Positions 56,582-64,000 of a stretch of 64,000 nt of DNA are shown here, in pieces; the stretch's first letter is position 1, and the number at the start of each line of letters is the position of its first letter. The notes below the pieces were generated by a model. It worked only from the letters and a program-made list of their open reading frames with translations. It was not told where the DNA came from and searched no databases. The stretch is from positions 1,426,001-1,490,000 of the forward strand of contig NZ_CP032549.1 in NCBI RefSeq assembly GCF_012221945.1. Reading direction: 5' to 3'. The DNA is from Glutamicibacter mishrai. GTDB lineage: Bacteria; Actinomycetota; Actinomycetes; Actinomycetales; Micrococcaceae. The position numbers and the translations under genes are program-made.

Positions 56582-57055
56582 ATGCCAGGCCGAATTGCTA
56601 GAACCCAGACCGCCGTGAGGGTCGCCGATTTTCTCGCCACCCGTGAAGGCAAGTCCCATTTGGCTTCATACGGCTGGGCACCGGGAATGCCCATCGTGAT
56701 GGCCCGCTCCAGCGAACCGCTTAATGACGTGATGGCGATGGTCTCCATCCACGGACAAGCAGTACTGGTCGCCATGCTCGATCCCCGCAGCGACGAGCTG
56801 CGCATGCTCCACATCACCACCCCGCAATCGGCGCTGCGCGTCGTTGCCCCCTCCCCTGCCACGGTCACCATCGGAGAATTCTTCGACCGTCTCAGCTCGG
56901 TGACGATTGCCGAGTTCCGCGTGAAGTTCTGGCAAAACACTGCCGTAGCCCACGTTGTCCCTTCTTGCCATGCCATGCAGGCGCCGGGCTTCGCGGGCAA
57001 GCGCTACCAGTTGCCAGACCCGCGGCAAGCCCTGGCATCCACTGGCGCAGAATAG
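56582..57055 (+). CDS. Protein of unknown function
   Basis: A 157-residue protein beginning MPGRIARTQTAVRVADFLAT, with GAAGGGGAAG upstream. It seems to have a mixed alpha/beta core: MPIVMARSSEPLNDVMAMVS, AVLVAMLDPRSDELRMLHIT, then VTIGEFFDRLSSVTIAEF. No signal peptide or membrane segment. I recognise no domain. It follows the previous unknown gene by 135 nt in the same direction and may be co-expressed. Confidence 0.6.
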   Translation: MPGRIARTQTAVRVADFLATREGKSHLASYGWAPGMPIVMARSSEPLNDVMAMVSIHGQAVLVAMLDPRSDELRMLHITTPQSALRVVAPSPATVTIGEFFDRLSSVTIAEFRVKFWQNTAVAHVVPSCHAMQAPGFAGKRYQLPDPRQALASTGAE

Positions 57056-57306
57056 CCAATCAGCCTTTTCCAGATAGCCGTCGTTGGACAGCTCCAGATC
57101 CGGCAGAGACAGGATCTGCCCAACCATGATTCTCTGCAGAACGATTGACAAGCGGGCCCACTGGCGGGTGGCGCGAGTGGTCCCAGGCCAAGCAGCAGCC
57201 AGCACTCAAAAGAGCAAAGCACCACGAAACACGGGTTTCTTGCGGCAGGCACCTGGCACCGGATCGCGGAACTTGGGCGGAAAAGTCTAGATTGGGCTTC
57301 GCGTCG

Positions 57307-58551
57307 CTACAATGCGATATTTTCTCTGGTTTCTGAAACCCGAAGATGCTGAGGGGCCTTCAAAGTGGCAGTCCAGTATGCTAAGGCGCCAAGGAGAATT
57401 GATGCACAAGTAATTGCCCAAAGTAGCAGTGCGTTTGTTTCCAAAAGACCGAGTAGTGCCGGATATAGAGCGATACCAACTGCCATCGACGTCTGGAAAA
57501 TAGATATCGATACGCCGCGAATGTTCCGAGGTGGCATTTCCGCCATTAGAGCATTAGTTGCCGGCATGTAAAGCATGTCCGCCACAGCGAGTATCACGCC
57601 GACATAGATGACGAAAAGCCATGCTGCGATGCCGCTCAATGGAGGCATGATGGCCACGAGTATCAGCATTACAGCCAGGAGGAAGGATGACCAAGAAATT
57701 AGAACTGCTCGCCGTATATAGCGGATCTTATGAGTCAGCCATGGCTGTGCCAAAGCAACCAACCCTGCATTTATGCCAAATAGTACTGCAGCAACAGCTG
57801 GATTCATGTCCCACGTCACTACGAAGTGGACAGAAAGTACAGCCGTAGGAAGGACCATGATGGGTGCGAGGAAAAATTGCCCAAACATCAATCCCCAGAA
57901 ACCTGGCTGAGTAAACAGAGCCTTAACGTTAGGCTTCGCGCTCTGTGGATCAGCGGTTTTATTGAGATCCAGCTCCTTCACTGGGGATGGCGCTAGTGCG
58001 TAAATCACCGCAGCCGCGACAGTCAACAGTACGTTAATGATGATTAGCCAGCGCGCTCCTGTAGCTGCGCTGATTGCAAGAACGATGGCGGCTAGTCCTG
58101 CACCTGATCCCATTGCGGCCATCTTGATAGACTCCAATCTGGCGAATATCTTCTCATATGGCCTTCCGGCCGACAGATCATGAATATAAGACGTCCAAGC
58201 TGCCCAATAGATCCTGTCTCCGATGCTCACCAACAAAACGGCTGACAGCACTAAGGCAAAATTGTCAGCTATCAAGTAAATACAGAATCCTGCCGCTGCA
58301 AGCACGTTGTTCATCACCATGCCAAATTTTGAACTAAAGCGGTCACAGATCCACCCTCCCATGACACCAAGTGGGAGTGCGATCAGAGCACCAGTGGCGG
58401 TCGCTAATCCAATCTCCGCTAGGGGAAGATTCGTAAGAAGTGCAAAATAAAGCACTGATAAGGCAGACACAAGCCCTGAACCAAAAGAATCCGTGAAGGC
58501 CGCAAGCGCTACTCCACGAGTGTTTTCCAAGGACTTCAATGCATTCTCCAA
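57307..58551 (-). CDS. MFS transporter (drug-efflux-like)
   Basis: A 414-residue permease with 12 membrane segments. The N-terminal half contains TATGALIALPLGVMGGWICD followed by RFSSKFG (motif A), and the central loop is about 25 residues. The second half has a weaker motif A. The family group resembles multidrug or small-peptide MFS exporters, but no substrate motif is evident. The gene and the 400 bp upstream look clearly richer in A and T than the surrounding genes, a sign of horizontal acquisition. It is transcribed alone. Confidence 0.82.
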   Translation of the reverse strand: MENALKSLENTRGVALAAFTDSFGSGLVSALSVLYFALLTNLPLAEIGLATATGALIALPLGVMGGWICDRFSSKFGMVMNNVLAAAGFCIYLIADNFALVLSAVLLVSIGDRIYWAAWTSYIHDLSAGRPYEKIFARLESIKMAAMGSGAGLAAIVLAISAATGARWLIIINVLLTVAAAVIYALAPSPVKELDLNKTADPQSAKPNVKALFTQPGFWGLMFGQFFLAPIMVLPTAVLSVHFVVTWDMNPAVAAVLFGINAGLVALAQPWLTHKIRYIRRAVLISWSSFLLAVMLILVAIMPPLSGIAAWLFVIYVGVILAVADMLYMPATNALMAEMPPRNIRGVSISIFQTSMAVGIALYPALLGLLETNALLLWAITCASILLGALAYWTATLKAPQHLRVSETRENIAL

Positions 58552-59270
58552 CTTTCAGTTTTTGAGTATTTACAAAAAAGTTAACCAAGAAATACCTTGT
58601 GCTCTAATTACTATTTGTTGATAGAATCTTTCCAAATGCTCGGTTAATAAATATTTGCAAATTCTCGGAGATTATTACATGTCAGTAGCCGGTAATGGTT
58701 TGGTTTGGACAAGTAGTTCTCGTAGCGAGTAGCCAAGTCGTTTCACGTTATCGACGAGATCGCTACTTACGAGGCTAAAAACTCAAATCAAGGTAAGGTG
58801 CGCTCCACAAGTTCCACGTCCAAGAGATCGCTGAATGTGAGTGGGAATGCTTTCTTGGACATTCCTTAGACCTTTAATGACCAGCCTTGAGGGTCGATCT
58901 GCGGCAGTCCCGATTGCAAAAAGCGTTACTTTTCATAACGTATCCTATCGACTTGGATGGCTTACGCAGGAAGCCAACTCTTTAAGTGAACTACGCCCGA
59001 TAACGAGTCCAGTTCAGTAGCGACGTTTCACCTAGAGGATCGTCGCTGCATTGTAAAGAGCAGCCACGGCTGTTGACGGTTTTCACGAAACATTGCATGG
59101 GCTTGTCTTCTAATATCCCTATCGTAGTGCCCGGCTCCCTCGCCAGCCGATCGGCGAATACGGAACAGGTCAGCGCCAGCGGACCAACCGATCTGGGATT
59201 TCATACCAATAGGCAGGCCACTGCAAGCGAGCAGCCAAGGTAAGTACGATCCAGCCAGAGGCAGGCAAAA
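58552..59270. other. AT-rich gene-free stretch
   Basis: About 720 bp. The left 150 bp are strongly AT-rich and should hold the MFS promoter. A partly symmetric segment lies around 58718-58773 (CTCGTAGCGAGTAG facing TCGCTACTTACGAG). I see no gene, tRNA or repeat. It may mark the edge of an acquired segment. Confidence 0.5.
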
Positions 59271-59320
59271 AGCCAGGAAACGGGCCTCCCCCAAATTACG
59301 AATCGCCCGTTCCCTGGCTT
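59271..59320 (-). terminator. Terminator of the fasciclin-domain gene
   Basis: On the minus strand AGCCAGGGAACGGGC and GCCCGTTTCCTGGCT form a 15-bp stem with one G-U pair, followed by TTTTTG. Confidence 0.85.
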
Positions 59321-59341
59321 CTTCGGCTTTAAGCCGTAATG

Positions 59342-60037
59342 CTAGTTCTTTGCCGGTGGCATCAGCACCGAGTCAACGAGGTAGACGGTGGCATTGGCAG
59401 TCTGCACGCCACCGCAAATGACCTTGGCATCGTTGACCATCAGGTCATCGCCGCTGCCGCTGATCTTGACCTTGTCGCCTTCAACGGTTTCCAGATCACC
59501 CTTCAACTCATCGGGGGTTATCTGGCCTGGGACCACGTGGTAGGTCAGTACCTTGGTCAGCATGTCGGCATCCGACACGACAGCGTTCAGGTCTTTTTCT
59601 GGAATAGCCTTGAATGCGTCATCCACCGGTGCGAAGACGGTGAACTCATCGCCGTTGAGCGTGTCTACCAGGTCCACGTCCTTATTCAGCTTTCCCGATA
59701 CCGCCTTGGTCAGGGTGGTCAGCAACGGGTTGTTGGACGCTGCCACTGCTACCGGATCCTGGGCCATGCCAGCAACGGAACCGTCACCTTCGGGCACGGC
59801 TTCTGCGTACGCTGCACATCCTGAACCAACGAGCTTGGCGGCTGGATCCATGGCCGATTCGCTGGCCATTCCGGAATCCTCAGATGCCTCCGGGCTGCTA
59901 GGAGCCATGCTTGATGCCGAACTTTCGCTGCTGGGAGTGGACTCGGCGCTGTTGTCCATCGAGCAGGCGCTCAATCCGAACGCGGCTACCGCGGCAATCG
60001 AGAGCAGTCCTACCGTCTTGCGCTGCATGGTTTTCAT
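59342..60037 (-). CDS. Fasciclin-domain lipoprotein
   Basis: A 231-residue exported protein. The signal sequence ends in the lipobox LSACSMDN (L-S-A-C). A Ser/Ala/Glu-rich linker follows, then one fasciclin (FAS1) domain from about residue 95: NPLLTTLTKAVSG, EFTVFAPVDDAFKAIP, LTYHVVPGQIT and VYLVDSVLMP. It should be anchored at the cell surface; FAS1 lipoproteins of this type (MPB70/MPT83-like) are common in actinobacteria and linked to adhesion. ATG 60037 follows AAGGAG. Confidence 0.9.
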   Translation of the reverse strand: MKTMQRKTVGLLSIAAVAAFGLSACSMDNSAESTPSSESSASSMAPSSPEASEDSGMASESAMDPAAKLVGSGCAAYAEAVPEGDGSVAGMAQDPVAVAASNNPLLTTLTKAVSGKLNKDVDLVDTLNGDEFTVFAPVDDAFKAIPEKDLNAVVSDADMLTKVLTYHVVPGQITPDELKGDLETVEGDKVKISGSGDDLMVNDAKVICGGVQTANATVYLVDSVLMPPAKN

Positions 60038-60482
60038 GTCGAACTCCTTACCTGGCGACCCCATTGGGCCAGTCGGTTTCCCAAGCCTCTTGGATTGGGC
60101 TGTCACAGGGCATTCGGGGCCATGGAGAATCCGGATTGGATTATTTAAAGGTTTTTTCCCTCGTGTCCGGAACTTGAGATGACAGGCAACAGCGCACCAT
60201 GTCGAACCGCGTACAAGGCATGGAAATCCCGAAGGAGATGCAGACATGCCCGCCAGGGCGTGCGCGAGCATTGCCGGAACCCTGAACAACCGCCCCTGGC
60301 TACCAGTGGGGCATGATTTCCACTTCAACCTCGGCAAGCGCATTTCGCCATGAACCTTCCTGCGCGCATGTGTATAAAAGGCCCTGATCCTTCCGCCGTT
60401 GCCCGCTTCCAGCTGTGGCCTTGGAATGAATGTTTCCAAGACTATTGACTCATCAGGATTCGACTCATAGCCTTTTCATAAA
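60038..60482. other. Gene-free stretch between fasciclin gene and glyA
   Basis: About 445 bp between divergent genes, holding the promoters of both. No frame with a ribosome-binding site or recognised domain. I looked for a folded glycine or folate riboswitch before glyA and did not find one. Confidence 0.5.
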
Positions 60483-60497
60483 CTATTGATATATCAG
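60483..60497. promoter_or_regulatory. TGATATATCA operator-like motif before glyA
   Basis: CTATTGATATATCAG is the exact reverse complement of the motif at 43447-43461 between purU and gntR. It ends 32 nt before the glyA start, where a bound regulator would overlap the promoter. Confidence 0.6.
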
Positions 60498-60529
60498 TTG
60501 TCTTCAATTCGTACATTAGGGAGAATTCG

Positions 60530-61846
60530 TTGACCAGTACCCAGGACCTGCCCATCAGCTCATTGACCGCAGACCTCGCCACACTGGACCCGGAGGTAGC
60601 ACAGCGCATCGACGCAGAGCTGGCCCGCCAGCAGCGCGGCCTGGAAATGATCGCCTCGGAGAACCACACCGCCCAGGCCGTCATGCAGGCCCAAGGTTCG
60701 GTGCTGACCAACAAGTACGCCGAAGGCTACCCGGGCCGCCGCTACTACGGTGGCTGCGAAGAAGTCGACGTCATCGAGACCCTGGCTATCGAGCGCATCA
60801 AGGAACTGTTCGGCGCGAACTTCGCCAACGTCCAGCCGCACTCCGGCGCCCAGGCCAACGCCTCGGTCTACCACGCACTGGTCCGTCCGGGCGACACCGT
60901 ACTGGGCCTGAACCTGGCTCACGGTGGACACCTGACCCACGGCATGAAGATCAACTTCTCCGGCCGCCTGTTCAACATCGTTCCTTACGGCGTGAACGAA
61001 GAGACCAACGTGGTGGACATGGACGAGGTCGAGCGCCTTGCCATCGAGCACCAGCCAAAGATGATCGTTGCCGGCTGGTCGGCGTACCCACGCCAGCTGG
61101 ACTTCCAGCGCTTCCGCGAAATCGCTGACAAGGTCGGCGCCTACTTGTTCGTGGATATGGCACACTTCGCTGGCCTGGTCGCAGCAGGCCTGCACCCGTC
61201 TCCTGTGCCGCATGCCCACGTGGTCACCTCGACCACCCACAAGACCCTCGCCGGTCCTCGTGGCGGCATCATCCTGTCCAACGACGCTGAAATCGCCAAG
61301 AAGCTGAACTCCGCAGTCTTCCCAGGCCAGCAGGGCGGCCCGCTGGAGCACGTGATCGCCGGCAAGGCTGTAGCCTTCAAGATCGCTGCGTCCGAAGAGT
61401 TCAAGGAGCGCCAGCAGCGCACCTTGGCTGGTGCCAAGATCCTTGCCGAGCGCCTGACCCAGGACGACGTGGCAGCCAAGGGCATCAGCGTGCTGACCGG
61501 TGGCACCGATGTGCACCTGGTCCTGGTTGACCTTCGCAACTCGGAGCTCGACGGCCAGCAAGCCGAAGATCTCCTGGCACAGGTGGAGATCACGGTTAAC
61601 CGCAACGCGGTGCCATTCGATCCACGCCCGCCAATGACCACCTCGGGTCTGCGCATCGGTACCCCGGCGCTGGCAACCCGTGGCTTCTCGGAGGCAGCTT
61701 TCGCTGAAGTTGCCGAGATCATCGCCCAGACCCTGATCGCTGGCGCTGATGGCAATACCTCGGTCTTGCCAGAGCTGAAGGACCGGGTCCTGAAGCTGGC
61801 CGAAGCCCATCCGCTGTACCCGGACCTGGCCAAGGTTTCCGAGTAG
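60530..61846 (+). CDS. glyA: Serine hydroxymethyltransferase
   Basis: A 438-residue fold-type I PLP enzyme. The motifs are [30 protein letters not shown], and the PLP lysine in [16 protein letters not shown], with [20 protein letters not shown]. It interconverts glycine plus methylene-THF with serine plus THF. The start is TTG 60530 behind AGGGAGAA. Sarcosine and dimethylglycine oxidation deliver methylene-THF, so this copy probably serves betaine use; a second housekeeping copy elsewhere would fit. It shares an upstream motif with purU and lies before an aminotransferase and a hydroxyacid dehydrogenase, giving a serine route to glycerate. Confidence 0.95.
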   Translation: MTSTQDLPISSLTADLATLDPEVAQRIDAELARQQRGLEMIASENHTAQAVMQAQGSVLTNKYAEGYPGRRYYGGCEEVDVIETLAIERIKELFGANFANVQPHSGAQANASVYHALVRPGDTVLGLNLAHGGHLTHGMKINFSGRLFNIVPYGVNEETNVVDMDEVERLAIEHQPKMIVAGWSAYPRQLDFQRFREIADKVGAYLFVDMAHFAGLVAAGLHPSPVPHAHVVTSTTHKTLAGPRGGIILSNDAEIAKKLNSAVFPGQQGGPLEHVIAGKAVAFKIAASEEFKERQQRTLAGAKILAERLTQDDVAAKGISVLTGGTDVHLVLVDLRNSELDGQQAEDLLAQVEITVNRNAVPFDPRPPMTTSGLRIGTPALATRGFSEAAFAEVAEIIAQTLIAGADGNTSVLPELKDRVLKLAEAHPLYPDLAKVSE

Positions 61847-61962
61847 CACCATCTTGTGAAGATGAGGGCCCGGAAGGCTGAACTCAGCACCGACCGCGTC
61901 CTCGGCTATGGAATCCGCGCAGCAGCCCTGCGCCAACTGACCACCAACGAAAGATCTCCACT

Positions 61963-63159
61963 ATGCAACAACTGGCACAACGCCTCGAACGGCTAGGCAC
62001 CGAAACGGCATTCAGCGTGGCGCAGGCCGCCGCGGCATGGAAGGCCAAGGGCAACCGCGTCTACCCGTTCCACCTGGGCGACATCAACATCCCCACCGCG
62101 CCGCACATTGTCGACGCCATGAACCAGGCCATTTCCGAGGGCTACACCGGCTACTGCCCGGGCCCCGGTATCCCGCAGCTGCGCGAGGCCCTGGCCCATG
62201 ACATCGGCTCCCGGCGCGGCATGGAATTCACCGCCGACAACGTGGTGGTCATGACCGGCGGCAAGCCGGTGATCACCAAGTTCCTGCAGGCGGTCATGGA
62301 TCCGGGCCAAGAAGTGCTGTACCCGAACCCGGGCTTCCCGATCTACGAATCCCAAATCGAGTACCTCGGTGGCACTGCGGTGCCGTATAACTACGTGCCC
62401 ACCGAGTCGGGCTTCGCCATTGACCTGGAGCAGGTGCGCGCTTCGATCACCGAGAACACCACGGCGATCATCTACAACGACCTGCAAAACCCGATTTCCG
62501 CCGAATCCACGGCCGCCGAACGCGAAGCCGTGGCCCAGCTGGCCATCGAGCATGACCTCTGGGTGCTCTCCGACGAGGCCTACTTCGAAACCCGCTACGA
62601 AGGGGCTTCGAACTCCATCGCAGCGCTGCCTTCGATGGCCGAGCGCACCGTCATCCTCTACACCTTCAGCAAGAAGTTCGCGATGACCGGCTCCCGCCTG
62701 GGCTGCGCCGTCGCGCCGCTTGAGATCGCCAATGTCATGAGCAAGCTGAACACCAACGACGAGTCCTGCACCACCCACTACGTGCAGTGGGCGGGCATTG
62801 CCGCGCTGACCGGGCCCCAGGAGCCGGTCCAGAAAATGCTCGACACTCTCAAGGAACGCCGCGACGTCGCCTGCGAGATCGTGAATTCGATCCCGGGATT
62901 CAGCGTCGCCGTGCCGCAGTCCACCTTCTACCTGTTCCCGGATGTCACCGAGGCCATGGAGCGCAAAGGCTTCACCGAAGTCGGGGAATTCGCCACCGCC
63001 GCATTGGAGAACACCGGCGTCTCCTTCTGCACCCGCGAGCACTTCGGCCGCCGCCTGCCCGGCGAGGAACGCCAATACATCCGGCTGGCCTACTCGGGCA
63101 TTGAAACCGCGGACATCCGCGAAGGCCTAGGCCGGCTGCGCGAATGGATCGAGGCGTAA
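61963..63159 (+). CDS. Class I/II PLP-dependent aminotransferase
   Basis: A 398-residue aspartate-aminotransferase-fold enzyme. Visible motifs are YTGYCPGPGIPQLREALAHD, NDLQNPISAES (the NPxxP-equivalent), SDEAYFETRY and the PLP lysine in TFSKKFAMTGSRLG. The Arg for the substrate carboxylate lies in YIRLAYSG. It transfers an amino group between an amino acid and a 2-oxo acid. It follows glyA by 116 nt and overlaps the hydroxyacid dehydrogenase start (TAATG). A serine:2-oxo-acid aminotransferase making hydroxypyruvate is a reasonable guess from context but not proven by any residue. Confidence 0.85.
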   Translation: MQQLAQRLERLGTETAFSVAQAAAAWKAKGNRVYPFHLGDINIPTAPHIVDAMNQAISEGYTGYCPGPGIPQLREALAHDIGSRRGMEFTADNVVVMTGGKPVITKFLQAVMDPGQEVLYPNPGFPIYESQIEYLGGTAVPYNYVPTESGFAIDLEQVRASITENTTAIIYNDLQNPISAESTAAEREAVAQLAIEHDLWVLSDEAYFETRYEGASNSIAALPSMAERTVILYTFSKKFAMTGSRLGCAVAPLEIANVMSKLNTNDESCTTHYVQWAGIAALTGPQEPVQKMLDTLKERRDVACEIVNSIPGFSVAVPQSTFYLFPDVTEAMERKGFTEVGEFATAALENTGVSFCTREHFGRRLPGEERQYIRLAYSGIETADIREGLGRLREWIEA

Positions 63160-64000
63160 TGGCGAAGGTAGTAGTCACCGGCCGGATCCCGGAGGCCGCG
63201 CTGGAAAAGCTGCGCGCCGAGCACGAGGTTGACGCATGGGACGACGGGCAGTCCATCTCCCGCGAAGAACTGCTGGGCAAGGTGGCTGGCGCCGACGCGC
63301 TGGTCACCCTGCTGACCGAGCGCGTGGACGCGGAACTGCTGGAAGCCGCAGGCCCGCAGCTGCAGGTCGTCTCCAATGTGGCGGTGGGCTACGACAACAT
63401 CGTCGTGGCCGACTGCACCGCCCGGAACGTGCGCGCCACCAACACCCCGGGTGTGCTGACCGAGGCCACCGCGGATATCGCCTTCGGCCTGATCCTGATG
63501 GCCACCCGACGCCTGGGCGAAGGCGAACGCCTGATCCGCTCCGGAACCCCATGGAAGTGGGGCATGTTCTTCCTGCTCGGCTCAAGCCTGCAGGGCAAGA
63601 CCCTGGGCGTGGTGGGCATGGGCGGCATCGGCCAGGCCACAGCCCGCCGGGCCAAGGCCTTCGGCATGGAGGTCGTCTACCAGTCGCGCAGCGAAATCGA
63701 TCCGGCAATCGCCGCCGAGCTCGGTGCGCGGCGGGTCGAGCTCGACGAGCTGCTGGCCATCTCCGATGTTGTCTCGCTGCACTGCCCCTACGGCCCAAAC
63801 ACCCATCACCTGATCGGGGCTCAGCAGCTTGCGACAATGAAGCCGGAAGCCTACCTGGTCAACACCGCCCGCGGCCCGATCGTGGACGAGGCCGCACTGG
63901 CGCAAGCGCTGCGCGAAGGCGCCATCGCCGGGGCCGGCCTGGATGTCTTCGAGAAGGAACCAGCGGTCCACCCGGAACTGCTGGAGCTGGAAAACGTGGC
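63159..64000 (+). CDS. D-2-hydroxyacid dehydrogenase (glyoxylate/hydroxypyruvate reductase-like), 3' end outside window
   Basis: The 280 visible residues cover the substrate domain and most of the NAD(P) domain: NVAVGYDNIVVADCTARNV, TPGVLTEATADIAFGLILMA, TLGVVGMGGIGQATARRAKA (dinucleotide fold) and VNTARGPIVDEAALAQAL with its catalytic Arg region. This fits glyoxylate/hydroxypyruvate reductases (GyaR-like). The catalytic His lies beyond the window. It is coupled to the aminotransferase by a TAATG overlap. In context it may reduce hydroxypyruvate to D-glycerate or glyoxylate to glycolate. Confidence 0.88.
   Translation, partial: MAKVVVTGRIPEAALEKLRAEHEVDAWDDGQSISREELLGKVAGADALVTLLTERVDAELLEAAGPQLQVVSNVAVGYDNIVVADCTARNVRATNTPGVLTEATADIAFGLILMATRRLGEGERLIRSGTPWKWGMFFLLGSSLQGKTLGVVGMGGIGQATARRAKAFGMEVVYQSRSEIDPAIAAELGARRVELDELLAISDVVSLHCPYGPNTHHLIGAQQLATMKPEAYLVNTARGPIVDEAALAQALREGAIAGAGLDVFEKEPAVHPELLELENV

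Noticed and set aside
60038..60529. A glycine or folate riboswitch in front of glyA
   Set aside because: No conserved riboswitch core or terminator/antiterminator pair is visible; the promoter-proximal palindrome explains regulation better.
60560..61936. A 458-codon frame antisense to glyA
   Set aside because: It mirrors a highly GC-biased real gene; no ribosome-binding site and no domain. Long antisense frames are expected at such codon use.
61993..63075. A 360-codon frame antisense to the aminotransferase
   Set aside because: Shadow of a real gene, no ribosome-binding site, no domain.

Overview
The window looks like a chromosomal segment of a high-GC actinobacterium of the Micrococcaceae (Arthrobacter/Glutamicibacter type). 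The clues are the typical C-terminal tail of an actinobacterial APC permease, a dimethylglycine oxidase of the Arthrobacter kind next to a Rieske-type glycine-betaine demethylase, frequent GTG/TTG starts, and strong GC-rich hairpin terminators. The genus is an inference. No rRNA, tRNA or CRISPR array was seen.

Layout. 1-7 kb: end of an amino-acid permease, then a five-gene LacI-controlled catabolic operon (asparaginase-like amidohydrolase, PuuE-type deacetylase/imidase-like protein, MFS permease, two SDR dehydrogenases) with its divergent regulator and palindromic operators. 7-9 kb: a 28-codon small membrane ORF and a PAP2/diacylglycerol-kinase fusion whose PAP2 half has lost catalytic residues. 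9-13 kb: a tight three-gene operon (SbnA-like PLP synthase, FAD/NAD(P)-binding protein, Y4yA-type PLP decarboxylase) that looks like a small-molecule pathway without a known product; this is the best candidate for an undescribed system. 13-17.5 kb: an NCS1 permease/NTF2 pair divergent from an XRE-cupin regulator, a stand-alone B3/B4 tRNA-editing-domain protein and an EamA exporter. 17.5-20.3 kb: a decayed IS110 remnant, a VOC protein, a broken fatty-acid desaturase and a damaged ferredoxin. 20.5-24 kb: an amino-acid permease and a deletion scar joining a beheaded tctA to a beheaded gntR. 24.6-30 kb: a Fic AMP-transferase, then an arsenic island (flavoprotein, ArsC, Acr3, ArsR, ArsN1-like acetyltransferase). 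30-40 kb: an interrupted secreted protein, two CorC/HlyC-type CBS membrane proteins, a decayed ISL3 element, a membrane glycerophosphodiesterase, a lipoprotein, and a second deletion scar joining a beheaded tetR to a beheaded DHA2 permease. 40-42 kb: a ParDE-like toxin-antitoxin pair and a secreted M14 carboxypeptidase.

42-64 kb is mainly a glycine-betaine and one-carbon block: PurU, a GntR/FCD regulator, a BCCT betaine transporter, glutathione-independent formaldehyde dehydrogenase, a LysR regulator, GbcA, GbcB and dimethylglycine oxidase. After an interlude of small stress and unknown genes come GlyA, an aminotransferase and a D-2-hydroxyacid dehydrogenase that runs off the window. In this model betaine is imported and demethylated to dimethylglycine and sarcosine. 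Formaldehyde is oxidised by FdhA, one-carbon units enter folate, PurU returns formate and free folate, and GlyA with the last two enzymes could carry carbon through serine and hydroxypyruvate to glycerate. A TGATATATCA palindrome is shared upstream of purU/gntR and glyA, with a one-mismatch copy at fdhA, suggesting a common regulator.

The window carries many broken genes (desaturase, ferredoxin, tctA, gntR, secreted protein, two transposases, tetR, DHA2 permease), which points to a lineage losing functions.
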